A stretch of 64,000 nucleotides of DNA from the NCBI RefSeq assembly GCF_044336245.1, contig NZ_CP172346.1, positions 930,001-994,000 on the forward strand, given 5' to 3'. Position 1 is the first letter of the stretch, and every line of letters starts with the position of its first letter. The notes below the pieces were generated by a model. The model worked only from the letters and a program-made list of their open reading frames with translations. It was not told the DNA's origin and did not search any database. This DNA comes from Schlesneria sphaerica. Its GTDB lineage: Bacteria; Planctomycetota; Planctomycetia; Planctomycetales; Planctomycetaceae. Shown here piece by piece: positions 8,616 through 17,893 of this stretch. Position numbers and translations under genes: made by a program.

Positions 8616-10301
8616 TTAGCGGTGCAGTGGTGCAGTTGCGGGCGTGGCCCGCCAGGGATTCCCCGCAACAGTTGCGCACGATTCGTCCACGATAATGCGT
8701 TCGGGCATTGGTCCGGCATAGACCCACAGCATCTCCATCGGTCCGTTGGATTCGTTGATAAAGTAGTGGACTCGTCCGCGTGGCTGCAGTGCCGTTTGAC
8801 AGTCGCTCATCGAGTACCTTCGCCCTTCAACGACGCAGGTAGCGGTTCCAGAGATAATGCAGATCGACTCATCGAAATCGTGAATGTGCGCGGGGAGTCG
8901 CCCCCCGGGATGAAACAATCCATATCCACCGCTCATTTCGATTCCGGGAACCAGAGACGCGTTAAAGCAATCGATGAATTCGGCATTCGGACCGGGGACG
9001 ACACGGGGGGCCGTGGCATAGCGATTGACTCGTTCTGCCCCCGGCATTCCGGTAGAAGTCTCGGGCATCGCGCGGCGTGAGAAGAACTTGTCAACAAGTG
9101 TCCGGCTGGGTGAATCTGTCCCCATCGCCACGTGCAACACTGCGGGTTCTGACGCGGACACATTGCGTGCCGTATGGGCGAGTCCGGCAGGAATGACCAC
9201 GTTATCGAGCTTTTTGAGACTGTAAGACCGCCCTTCCACCTCGACGGTCATTACTCCCTGCAGCAGAGTAATCGACTCAGTGAAGATATGATCATGGTAA
9301 GGCAATACGGCACCGGGGGCGAATGTGACAATCCCTGTCGTGAGATTGCGGGCCTGGTTATGCCGCCCGACCAGACACTCGAAGTTCACCCCCTGGGCAA
9401 TTTCAGCGCGAGGGCCATTTCCGACATCACACATGACTTCGTCCCGATCAGGCCGCATCGATTCGGGAGGGCGGGCCAGCGGTGGGGGGTTCAGCGGCTT
9501 TTCCGTCGGTGTCAGTGACGACTGCATCAGTCGGTCTCGTCCAACGGAGGCCAGCAACGAGCGGAGGGACCGGACGAGCAGTCCCGCGTCCATCCCCAGG
9601 CCAATCATGCGAAAGCCCTGCTGTTGCCGCGCTTTGATATCATCAGGACCAGTCGCCAGCACGCCACAATGACGGCCGGCGCGGCGGATCGTCTCGCGCG
9701 CCTGATGAATCTGATCAGCCACACCCGGACCTTCCCACAGGCCTCGATGCCCAGCCGTCGAGGAGAGATCGGCCGGCCCGAAGAACATCAATTCCACTCC
9801 GTCCACCTGACACATGACGGGGACTTGCCTGATCGCGCGCACGGTCTCCACAATCGGGACCACCAGCACGTTCTCGTTCGCGTCAGCCGTATGTTCAGCC
9901 AGACACTGTCCCCAGCAGGTGGCCCGTTCGCCCCCGATCCCGCGTGACCCTTCAAGGGGGTAGTTCGCGAAATTGACCGCCTGACGGAGTTGATCCGCCG
10001 TTTCAATCCACGGGATGACGACGCCATCAGCCCCAATGTCGAGGGCGCGCTTGATCAGGCCCGAGTTCAGTTCGGCGATTCGAACCAGAGCAACGGTCTC
10101 ACTGCGGACCGTCGCTCGGATGTGTTCGACGATCTCTTTCCAATCCAGATGTCCATGCTCGGCGTCAATCACCACCCAATCGAGACCAAGGCCCACGGCA
10201 ATTTCCGTGATGCTGGGGGATTCGAGGGTAACCCATAGCCCGAAGACGGACGAATCCTGAGCCAGTTTGTTTCGCAGCTTTTGCAGGGCAGCCGTTTTCA
10301 T
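8616..10301 (-). CDS. HpcH/HpaI-type aldolase fused to two cupin domains
   Basis: 561 aa. Residues 1-265 are an HpcH/HpaI class-II pyruvate aldolase: catalytic His in VVIDAEHGHLDW (H49), Arg in ALVRIAE (R74), metal ligands Glu in VPIVET (E152) and Asp in FFGPADLS (D178) are all present, so the domain looks competent. After a Pro-rich linker come two cupins: the first (about 300-395) has HDHIFTE with a later PAGLAHTARN; the second (about 440-535) has HIHDFDE with PRGRVHYF. Both keep the His-X-His-X4-Glu...His metal set. Stand-alone aldolases of this family cleave 4-hydroxy-2-oxoacids; bicupins act as dioxygenases or isomerases. A single polypeptide joining them suggests a two-step route on one oxoacid, but the substrate is unknown. 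No coupled neighbour. Confidence 0.85.
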   Translation of the reverse strand: MKTAALQKLRNKLAQDSSVFGLWVTLESPSITEIAVGLGLDWVVIDAEHGHLDWKEIVEHIRATVRSETVALVRIAELNSGLIKRALDIGADGVVIPWIETADQLRQAVNFANYPLEGSRGIGGERATCWGQCLAEHTADANENVLVVPIVETVRAIRQVPVMCQVDGVELMFFGPADLSSTAGHRGLWEGPGVADQIHQARETIRRAGRHCGVLATGPDDIKARQQQGFRMIGLGMDAGLLVRSLRSLLASVGRDRLMQSSLTPTEKPLNPPPLARPPESMRPDRDEVMCDVGNGPRAEIAQGVNFECLVGRHNQARNLTTGIVTFAPGAVLPYHDHIFTESITLLQGVMTVEVEGRSYSLKKLDNVVIPAGLAHTARNVSASEPAVLHVAMGTDSPSRTLVDKFFSRRAMPETSTGMPGAERVNRYATAPRVVPGPNAEFIDCFNASLVPGIEMSGGYGLFHPGGRLPAHIHDFDESICIISGTATCVVEGRRYSMSDCQTALQPRGRVHYFINESNGPMEMLWVYAGPMPERIIVDESCATVAGNPWRATPATAPLHR

Positions 10302-10610
10302 TTGTCACTCGCCGCAGCGGGAAAAATGCCGAGACCAGCAGCAATTGCCGATGCTGCCCCAGCCTCACTCAAGATCGATTTGCTGATCGTATCGACCACT
10401 TCCGAAGTCGCTCAACAGCACGAACGATCCATCTTGCTGAAAACGTGGCGATCTTCATAATCGAATGAAGCAATGATGACTCATTTTGAAGACGAATTGT
10501 CGCGATCAGACTCCGTTCCGCTCGTAACAACCAGACAAGGCTGACCACCCTCAGATTATCGTTTACCCGATTCGCTCGTTTACCCCCTTTCCCTTCACTG
10601 AGAATTGATC
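10302..10610. other. Divergent intergenic region
   Basis: About 309 bp between divergent starts (aldolase-cupin leftward, small orphan gene rightward). No clear promoter consensus, repeat or RNA was seen. Confidence 0.4.
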
Positions 10611-10958
10611 GTGTCCGGCAGTCATGGCGTCTATCTCAACGGCAGCCGATTCTGGGTGAAACACCGGCGCAAGGTCTATGGCCCGTTCGACTACGAATGG
10701 GCGGGTGATTTTTGTGGAGTCGAAATGCTCTACAACGGACAGAAGTTCGGTGAATACTGCAGTGCCGACGAAATCTTTGCAGATCTGACTCCGTTTCAGC
10801 TTCCGATGAGCGTGGTCCGTGTGACCAGTATTGTGATGGGATGCGTGCTTTTCAGCGTCTTCAACGGTCTGCCCGAGTCCGAGCGGATTGAATTACTGAA
10901 GAAACGGTTGATCGAAATGGGTTACGAGCAGTTCTTTCCGATGCTCGATCCCAGATAG
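10611..10958 (+). CDS. Hypothetical protein, 115 aa
   Basis: Not recognised. The GTG at 10611 is preceded by GAGAA at fitting distance; a TTG six bases earlier is also possible. The protein begins VSGSHGVYLNGSRFWVKHRRK with several aromatic residues (YGPFDYEWAGDFCGVEMLY), a moderately hydrophobic middle (VVRVTSIVMGCVLFSVF) and a charged helical tail. The middle segment is too weak to call a membrane helix. It stands alone between leftward genes, with its own upstream region. The compositional pattern supports it being a real gene, but nothing indicates a role. Confidence 0.6.
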   Translation: MSGSHGVYLNGSRFWVKHRRKVYGPFDYEWAGDFCGVEMLYNGQKFGEYCSADEIFADLTPFQLPMSVVRVTSIVMGCVLFSVFNGLPESERIELLKKRLIEMGYEQFFPMLDPR

Positions 10959-11062
10959 TGGGTACGGTAAACTGCTGCGACCCTCGCACTTTGCAGCCAA
11001 CGACGCGCGAGCACTGCCTGGCACATCTACGACAGTTCAGCAACCGGATCAGATCAACCGGA

Positions 11063-12973
11063 TCAGGTTTTCGGCTCGATCAACACCAGTGACAATCGGC
11101 GACCATAGAAGCGCATGGGCTCTCCGACCGCAGACATTTGCCAATACTGACTGGCGTCGGCCGACATCCGGATTTCGCGTCGTGTCCATTCAAGGACCAG
11201 GAACCGGGATGCCGGCATCTGCCCTTCTTTCTCCATGGCGTTCGACATCCCGACGTCCCAGCCCTCGGATGACACCATTTCTGCATGCGGCCAGCGACAA
11301 CGAAGCAGGTAGCTGAGCGCAACGGGAATCGGGTCGCGTGAGGCGACAAGTGAGATCCGCCGGACGTCTGGCAGCGTAATCAGACGTTCTTTCAAATGAG
11401 CCAACCGGGTTTCGTCATCAAGTCGTGAAGTTCGTAACCCCAACCCTGCCGACAAGCACGCCAGTAACGACCCGTAGACAGTCACTCGCATGAGATGGCG
11501 CCAGGTTCCCTCTGACCAGCCTGACTGGGTCTGTCTGCTGGATGCACCCACGATTGGACCGAACAGCAGAATTGTGGCGGTCACTCCACCTGCAATCACG
11601 CTGGTCAGCTCAGAAAGAGTCAGTCGCCAGACGATCAATCCCACTACGAGAACGATCAGCACCCCTTCCCCGCGGCGGGAAATCAGTCGCTCACTGACGG
11701 TTCCGAACCCTAACGAGGCGAGCAGGATCGTGGGGGTGACCAGTGCCACATTCCAGATGGATGTATTGCGGAACCAGACCATTCCCATAATTTCCGCGAG
11801 AATACGCCCTGCCAGCATGACCGCCCACCACAGCAGCAGAAGCTGAAAGCGGTGTCGTGCGGTGTCATTTTCGGAATGACGTCGCTCACGCAATGTGCGA
11901 TGCAGGCCGATCAACATCCAGCCGAGCACCATCGCTGTCTGCACAATCCACTCACCACCTGACTGCTGTAAGAGGGGACAGACGGTCGACTGCCATTCCG
12001 AAGCCACCCCTGCGAGACACTCTTTGGGGACACACGCCCACCAGGGTTGCCAGAACGCCAGCCCATATTTCGAGAGCATCATGACCTCCCACCAGCCACC
12101 GACCAACAGGCCGAGGCAAATGAAGATCAGCAGCGATCGTTTTGATGTCCAGCAACCCGTCACACAATCGGCCGCCGGTTCGGTCGGTTGCCTCCGACAG
12201 GTACGGCGCGAAGTCCAGTTAAAAAGAATAAAGACCAGCGGCAGGCTCAGTGCGATCGGTCCAATCGCCAGCAGGGTAAATCCCCATGTGATACTGCTGA
12301 GCAGCAGACTCGGTGACAGCAGGGATGTTTTCCGTTCGAGATGACGCTGCAGACCGAATACGGATGCCAGGAATAGACAAGTCCCGATGGCGGTATTCGT
12401 CGGTACGACGGACGATTCCAGCACCTGAGGATGACTGCACATCAGCAGCGCCGAAATGAGAGCGGTATTCGCGCCCCCAATCCGCCACGCGCACCGCGTG
12501 ACCAGCCAGATCGCCGCGCCTGTAGCCAGCAATGAGACGAGCGCCGGCGAAAGGGGATGAGCCGGTCCGAGGATTCGGACCACAAACCCGTTCAGCCAAG
12601 CTGCCAGCGGTGGCTGAAACAGCAACGGCTGCCCGGCGTCATTGAGTCCCGGTTGAAGCAGTTCTTCCAGCGAATTCGCATTGGCAACGGCAAGACTTCG
12701 CAATCCCCACATCGAGGCGATTTCGTTCAATCCGTTGTGCGAAAGCAGCAGGAATGCCGGCAGCGCACAGCACACCACGATCAAGGGTGTAAAGGCGGAT
12801 GCCCGGTTCAAGCTGGAAAACAAACGCTGTCGCGGCGTTGCGATCAGATGCAGCAGTTCAGCGTCATCAATCAGCACAGGATTCGGCGTTAAAGGTGTCA
12901 TCAGAATCGGCGTCTCTACCTCTCGAATGACCAACTCGGCGATGTCGCTGGACCATCCTGGCAGACTGGTCAT
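11063..12973 (-). CDS. Polytopic membrane protein, GT-C glycosyltransferase-like
   Basis: About 636 aa with some ten or more membrane segments. After a cytoplasmic N-terminus and first helix (TPLIVVCCALPAFLLLS) comes a periplasmic loop, then LFQPPLAAWLNGFVVRILG and a series of hydrophobic helices. This matches the ArnT/PMT-type topology in which lipid-linked sugars are transferred outside the membrane; 'QPPLAAWL' corresponds to the K-P-P-L-x-x-W motif of that family. The usual acidic catalytic pair in the first loop (often DE/DD) is not obvious; NEIASMW sits where it is expected. The frame extends to 13018; the ATG at 12973 has AGAGGGAA upstream and is preferred. The epimerase lies just upstream on the same strand, so a joint role in envelope glycoconjugates is likely. 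Confidence 0.7.
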   Translation of the reverse strand: MTSLPGWSSDIAELVIREVETPILMTPLTPNPVLIDDAELLHLIATPRQRLFSSLNRASAFTPLIVVCCALPAFLLLSHNGLNEIASMWGLRSLAVANANSLEELLQPGLNDAGQPLLFQPPLAAWLNGFVVRILGPAHPLSPALVSLLATGAAIWLVTRCAWRIGGANTALISALLMCSHPQVLESSVVPTNTAIGTCLFLASVFGLQRHLERKTSLLSPSLLLSSITWGFTLLAIGPIALSLPLVFILFNWTSRRTCRRQPTEPAADCVTGCWTSKRSLLIFICLGLLVGGWWEVMMLSKYGLAFWQPWWACVPKECLAGVASEWQSTVCPLLQQSGGEWIVQTAMVLGWMLIGLHRTLRERRHSENDTARHRFQLLLLWWAVMLAGRILAEIMGMVWFRNTSIWNVALVTPTILLASLGFGTVSERLISRRGEGVLIVLVVGLIVWRLTLSELTSVIAGGVTATILLFGPIVGASSRQTQSGWSEGTWRHLMRVTVYGSLLACLSAGLGLRTSRLDDETRLAHLKERLITLPDVRRISLVASRDPIPVALSYLLRCRWPHAEMVSSEGWDVGMSNAMEKEGQMPASRFLVLEWTRREIRMSADASQYWQMSAVGEPMRFYGRRLSLVLIEPKT

Positions 12974-13031
12974 CAGACAAGTTCCCTCTCGTGAGATGGG
13001 AAACCTCTCCCTTTCCATCTGCCCCAGCGAA

Positions 13032-14015
13032 TTACCGGGTTGTTGCAGTCAGTTGTTCTCTCTTCCAGCGGATGATGTCATCCAGGATTTCTCCCAGCGA
13101 CATCTCTGGTTTACGGCCCAGCATGTTTTCCAGACGGGACACATCAGGCACGCGTCGGCGAACATCTTCAAAATCGTCGCCATAGGCCTCTCGGTAAGGA
13201 AGATATTCGACTTTGATGGCCGGATTGACTCGCTGGATAATCTCTTCGGCAAGCTGACGAATCGTCACAGGGAAATCGCTACCGATGTTATAGACCGAGC
13301 CATGAGCGGCGGGGGTCTCCACCAGCCCGATCACAGCCTCAACAATCTCTCGAACGTGGCCAAAGCAGCGGATCTGCTGGCCATCGTCGTATACCACGAT
13401 CGGGCCACCCTGGAGCGCCGCATCCACGAAGCGGGGAATGACCATTCCGTAGTGGCCCACCTGCCGAGGGCCAACGACGTTGAAGAATCGGCCGATGACG
13501 ACCGGTAAACCGAACTGTCGATGAAACGCCAGTGCCAGAAACTCGTCGATGGCTTTCGAACAGCCGTATGCCCAACGGGGGCGCGAAGTTGGCCCGAACA
13601 CAAGGTTGTCTTCCTCGGTCCAGCGTTCCTTCTCGTTCTTGCCATAGACTTCACTGGTCGAAGCGATGAAGACGCGCTGCTTTCGCTGAACAGCAAGCCT
13701 TAACAGTTCTTCCGTGGGATAGATGTTCGTCTGGATTGTGCGAACCGGATCGTCGGCGACCAGCTTCACCCCGACTGCGGCGGCCATGTGGTAGATCACG
13801 TCGACATTCGTCATGACTTCTGCGAGCAGAACTGAGTCGGTGATGGATCCCGTACGAATCGTCAGTCGAGGATGGTTCTCGATCGAGACCAGGTTTTCAC
13901 GACGGCCCGTGGACAGGTCGTCGAGGATTGTCACTTCGTAACCCTTCTCCAGCAGACGCTCGGACAGGTGGCTGCCGATAAATCCTGCTCCACCCGTAAC
14001 CAGACAACGTTGCAT
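13032..14015 (-). CDS. NAD-dependent sugar-nucleotide epimerase/dehydratase (extended SDR)
   Basis: 327 aa. The Rossmann motif GGAGFIGSH sits at residues 8-16, with an acidic NAD-specificity residue in TILDDLSTG. Active-site elements are IASTSEVYG and the YGCSK form of YxxxK near residue 150. The phrases GRFFNVVGPRQ, GMVIPRFVDAAL and RCFGHVREIVEAV are typical of UDP-glucose/UDP-glucuronate 4-epimerase and UDP-xylose synthase-like SDRs; the exact sugar cannot be set. It is followed closely downstream by the GT-C-like gene, which points to sugar-nucleotide supply for envelope glycosylation. The start ATG at 14015 gives a normal N-terminus directly at the Rossmann strand. Confidence 0.88.
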   Translation of the reverse strand: MQRCLVTGGAGFIGSHLSERLLEKGYEVTILDDLSTGRRENLVSIENHPRLTIRTGSITDSVLLAEVMTNVDVIYHMAAAVGVKLVADDPVRTIQTNIYPTEELLRLAVQRKQRVFIASTSEVYGKNEKERWTEEDNLVFGPTSRPRWAYGCSKAIDEFLALAFHRQFGLPVVIGRFFNVVGPRQVGHYGMVIPRFVDAALQGGPIVVYDDGQQIRCFGHVREIVEAVIGLVETPAAHGSVYNIGSDFPVTIRQLAEEIIQRVNPAIKVEYLPYREAYGDDFEDVRRRVPDVSRLENMLGRKPEMSLGEILDDIIRWKREQLTATTR

Positions 14016-14316
14016 GTACCGCCCTCACAAAACGATTCGACCTGTTTGAACGCGCCCCTTCAGGGTGACGGAACCATACCCGAGACCCGCTCGACTCAAC
14101 AACCCATTCTGAACCGAGTTCCTAGTTTGAGTCACCTTCAGTGCCTTAGCCACACCGCACGCCTGAGCGAACGGAACCGGAGTTGCGTCAGCGGACACCA
14201 TCTTCACAGGTAATCTTCACGGGTGGCAATCCTCCAGTGAGTCCGCTTAATCGCTGGCCCTGAACTTTGGGCATTCAACTTTGGTCATCCAAATCCGAGC
14301 AGAATAGATCGCGTCG
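14016..14316. other. Intergenic, nothing recognised
   Basis: 301 bp between two leftward genes; should contain the epimerase promoter. No hairpin, repeat or RNA gene was seen. Confidence 0.4.
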
Positions 14317-15081
14317 TCATTGACTGCGTCGAATTTCAGCAAGAATCCCGTCCCACAGCGCAATTCGCTGCGAAATCGCCTGCGTCGCGACTGCTGTCAC
14401 TTCGTCTTTTTTCGAGGGCCGGTCGGCGGAGAGCCGGGTGACCAGTTTTTCGGCGAGCGGTCCATGATCGTCGCCGTCGAGTTCGATGTGGCGACGCAGG
14501 TAATGCTCAAGTCTCCCCACGCTCACCCCCTGCTGAGGCAGTGATTCCACTAATCGGGTAAACATGTCAGGAATGATATCTTCCCGACCGTAAAAGAATG
14601 CTGCGGCAACTTCGTGTGGCTGGCCGATCGTTGCCAGTTGGATTGTGGTCCGCACGAATTCGCGAGTGCTGGGAAGAATTTCCGCCTCGGCCAGCGCAGT
14701 GGCAAGGGGCACACGATTTTCCAGCTTCTTGACGAAGGCACGAATCGGACGCGAGTCGGCGCCGATTTCGTCCATGGCGCTCAGATACAGTTCAAAGTGA
14801 CTGGCATATCCGCCAGTCCCATCCTCGTCACACTCTTCTCCCAGGACGATTTCGTTGATAAACCGTGCAAGCGACGCATCTGCTGAAGGAAGCCATGGAA
14901 CCTCGCAGCAGGTCACAATCTGTTGCAGACGCTTCAGCAGTGACATGAAGTCCCAGACTGCGAAAACGTGCTCACACATGAAACATCGGAGATTCTCGAC
15001 AGTTTGAACGGATTGATACAATTCGTGATGGAGTAGTTCGTTACGGCGCGTCTCGAGAATCGATTGAGCATCGGAAGGCAT
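14317..15081 (-). CDS. DUF3050 family protein (haem-oxygenase-like fold)
   Basis: 254 aa from the ATG at 15081. Family landmarks are clear: HHELYQSVQTVENLRCFMCEHVFAVWDFMSLLKRLQ, then VPWLPSADASLARFINEIVLGEECDEDG and SHFELYLSAMDEIGAD, followed by FYGREDIIPDMF and LRRHIELDGDDHGPLAEKLV. The conserved His/Glu pattern (EHVFAVWDF, NEIVLGEE, HIELDGDDHG) is that of haem-oxygenase-like di-metal oxidases, so an iron-dependent oxygenase is possible, but no reaction is known for DUF3050. An in-frame extension to 15159 is open but lacks family similarity. It is divergent from the VIT/VWA gene. Confidence 0.88.
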   Translation of the reverse strand: MPSDAQSILETRRNELLHHELYQSVQTVENLRCFMCEHVFAVWDFMSLLKRLQQIVTCCEVPWLPSADASLARFINEIVLGEECDEDGTGGYASHFELYLSAMDEIGADSRPIRAFVKKLENRVPLATALAEAEILPSTREFVRTTIQLATIGQPHEVAAAFFYGREDIIPDMFTRLVESLPQQGVSVGRLEHYLRRHIELDGDDHGPLAEKLVTRLSADRPSKKDEVTAVATQAISQRIALWDGILAEIRRSQ

Positions 15082-15432
15082 GTGTGCAGGTCTCTCGAAA
15101 TTTTTAACGTGGCAAACACAGGAATGTGTTTTAGTAAAAGCGGATGGCGCCATGTTCAACGGATCTGGGTCAGTTTCACCCCGTTCCGAAGGCGTGTCAG
15201 GGAGTTAAAGACCCTCGTCCGGAAATGGAGACGATTCGGGAACCCAATCCGGAGAGTGGTCGATGGCAGTGAAGTCAAATCCAGAGCATTTGGCGATTTC
15301 CGGGTTCTCACGGGAACTTTCCTCAACAGGTCACGTCGAAGATCCAGGTGAACAACGTCGGGCCTTTGCATCCTCTCGCCACGACGACCATTCACATCGG
15401 CCTCAGAAATTCGTCTTGTTCAGGAGGGCTCC
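15082..15432. other. Divergent intergenic region
   Basis: 351 bp between the DUF3050 and VIT/VWA starts. AGGAGG lies directly before the rightward gene. No operator-like dyad was noticed. Confidence 0.4.
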
Positions 15433-17784
15433 ATGAAACGTTACTTGTTTCTTGCATTGGGCATCATAACAGGCCTCATGCACTCCGTCGCTGCTGCCCA
15501 AGGGGTCCTGATCATTACAAGTTCCCCTGTTCCGCTCCCCCGTCCACATCATCCTCCTCACCCACCATCAACCCCGGTTGTGAGTTCTGCGTCCTACAAA
15601 ATCAAAGAGCTTGCAATTCATTCTCGCATCACGGACCAGGTCGCTCGAACCCAGGTATCACAGACGTTTGTGAATATGGGTAGCAACCCAATCGAAGTCA
15701 AGTTTCTCTTCCCTCTGCCCCATGACAGTGCAATTGATAAGCTGACGTTGCTTGTCGACGGGAAAGAAATGCCCGGAAAGCTGCTGCCCGCCAATGAAGC
15801 CAAATCTGTCTACGAATCGATTGTCCGATCGAACAAAGATCCGGCACTGCTCGAATGGATGGGCATGGGATTATTCCAGACGAGTGTCTTCCCCGTGCCG
15901 GCGGGTGCCGAGCGCAAAGTAGCAATCCACTATCATCAGCTACTGGAAAAGGATCGAGGCCTGACCGATTTTCTCTTTCCACTCAGCACCGCCAAATACA
16001 CATCGCATGCTGTCGAAAAGGTCGATATCCAGGTTGCGATTGAATCGACTATTGATATCAAAAACATCTATTCCCCGACCCACGCGATCGAGATCAAGCG
16101 GCCTGGCGCCAGAAACGCAGTCATCAGTTATTCGCGGACGAATGACGTCCCCACGACAGACTTTCGACTGATGTATGACGTTGATAAAGGTGACGTAGGG
16201 GCCCGGGTGATCAGCTATCGTCCCTCCGCATCGGATGAGGGTTACTTCCTGATGCTGGCCAGCCCCCAGGTCAAGCCGATCGATGAGGCACGCCCTCCCA
16301 AGACTGTCTTGTTCGTTGTGGACCGCTCAGGAAGCATGAGCGGTAAAAAATTCGAACAGGCGCGTGCGGCGATCAAGTTTGTCCTCAACAATCTCCGTAG
16401 CGAAGATCTATTCAACATTATTGCCTACGACGGAAACATCGAATCATTCCGACCAGAACTCGAACGATACACTGACGAAACCCGACGAGCGGCGATTGGC
16501 TTTGTCGAAGGACTCTACCCCGGCGGTGGCACCAATATCGCCGGATCTCTCAAGACGGCACTGGAACAACTGAAGGATGATTCCCGACCCAGTTATATTC
16601 TCTTTCTTACGGACGGGCTCCCCACCGTCGGCACGACCAACGAAGGCCAGATTGCCGAGGCCGCCCGGCAAGCGAATCGCGTTCGTGCGCGAATCCTGAC
16701 ATTCGGGGTGGGTTATGACGTCAACTCACGTTTACTTGACCGCATCTCACGCGATGGCTTTGGTCTTTCGGAATACGTCAGACCCGATGAAGAAATTGAA
16801 ACGCACGTCAGCACTGTCTACAGCAACATCAGCTCACCCGTTTTGACGGATGTAAAAGTCAGTTTCGAACTCGATACGCTGAAAGCAGAGGACGGCCCCC
16901 CCGTCAATCGTCTGTATCCCAAGACAAACTTCGATCTGTTCGAAGGACAGCAACTTGTGATCGCTGGTCGGTATAAGAAGCCAGGCGCGGCAAAAGTTGT
17001 GGTGAGCGGACGAGTCGGCAAACAGGAACAGCGTTTTGATTTTCCGGCCGATCTGATCGAAAAGAGCAATGATGAGTCGTACGCCTTCGTTGAGAAGATC
17101 TGGGCGATGCGGCGGATTGGCGAAATCATCGATCAACTGGACCTGGTAGGCAAAAACGATGAACTGGTCAAAGAGCTGGTGGAATTGTCGACCCGGCATG
17201 GAATTCTGACCCCGTACACCTCGTTCCTGGCGGATGAAACCGTGCGGCCTTCACTGGCAAGTGCCGATGCAGTGAACCGGACACGCAACAACCTCACCAA
17301 ACTGAATGAGGCATCGGGAATGGGGGGCGTTTCACAGCGATTCGCGAAAGGGCTCTACCAGAAAGCCAGTAATGCCGAAGTCGCAACACACCCCTCAGGG
17401 GCGGGGGGCATTCCCGGACCGGTTGCCCGACCAAGCGCTCTTGGCGCGAGCGCCGGGGGAACCACGGGGTATTCTCTGAATTCCTACGTGGATATTGAAT
17501 CCGATTCAATCGTCGCAACGGATTCCGTCCGTCAGATCGGTAACCGATCAGTCTACGCTCGCAAACGGCCCGGGCAACTGGACCAGATCCTGGTCACCCC
17601 CGAGACGGCCGAGGTGGACATGGAAAAGGACCGCGAAAAAATTGAAACGATCGAACGATTCAGCGAAGCCTACTTCAAACTGGTCGAGGCCAACACCCCG
17701 ACAGAGAATCAAATCCTGAGTCAGCAGGCACAGGGTCAGCAATTACTGATTCAACTTCGGGGAAAGATCTATCTCGTAAAGTAG
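15433..17784 (+). CDS. Secreted VIT and von Willebrand factor A domain protein
   Basis: 783 aa. Signal peptide (first ~23 residues, ending HSVAAAQ), a short Pro/His-rich linker, then a VIT domain at about 45-175 (TDQVARTQVSQTFVN, EVKFLFPLPHDSAI, AKSVYESIVRSNKDPALLEW, FQTSVFPVPAGAERKV). The VWA domain begins at about 290 with a complete MIDAS: DRSGSMSG, a Thr in GGGTNIAGS and LTDGLPT. The C-terminal third is a helical tail. Architecture matches bacterial inter-alpha-trypsin-inhibitor-heavy-chain-like proteins, a family with no firm bacterial function; a surface adhesion or matrix role is inferred. AGGAGG precedes the ATG. Length is usual for the family. Confidence 0.9.
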   Translation: MKRYLFLALGIITGLMHSVAAAQGVLIITSSPVPLPRPHHPPHPPSTPVVSSASYKIKELAIHSRITDQVARTQVSQTFVNMGSNPIEVKFLFPLPHDSAIDKLTLLVDGKEMPGKLLPANEAKSVYESIVRSNKDPALLEWMGMGLFQTSVFPVPAGAERKVAIHYHQLLEKDRGLTDFLFPLSTAKYTSHAVEKVDIQVAIESTIDIKNIYSPTHAIEIKRPGARNAVISYSRTNDVPTTDFRLMYDVDKGDVGARVISYRPSASDEGYFLMLASPQVKPIDEARPPKTVLFVVDRSGSMSGKKFEQARAAIKFVLNNLRSEDLFNIIAYDGNIESFRPELERYTDETRRAAIGFVEGLYPGGGTNIAGSLKTALEQLKDDSRPSYILFLTDGLPTVGTTNEGQIAEAARQANRVRARILTFGVGYDVNSRLLDRISRDGFGLSEYVRPDEEIETHVSTVYSNISSPVLTDVKVSFELDTLKAEDGPPVNRLYPKTNFDLFEGQQLVIAGRYKKPGAAKVVVSGRVGKQEQRFDFPADLIEKSNDESYAFVEKIWAMRRIGEIIDQLDLVGKNDELVKELVELSTRHGILTPYTSFLADETVRPSLASADAVNRTRNNLTKLNEASGMGGVSQRFAKGLYQKASNAEVATHPSGAGGIPGPVARPSALGASAGGTTGYSLNSYVDIESDSIVATDSVRQIGNRSVYARKRPGQLDQILVTPETAEVDMEKDREKIETIERFSEAYFKLVEANTPTENQILSQQAQGQQLLIQLRGKIYLVK

Positions 17785-17893
17785 CAGTCGGGCTCATTTG
17801 ACCGAGCCAATCGCTTGTTCCGCCAGGTCTCAACACAGTCCAGCAGGCGCCGCTGAACGGTCCCGGTGCTGCTGGGCTGTTACCTGCGGGAGT

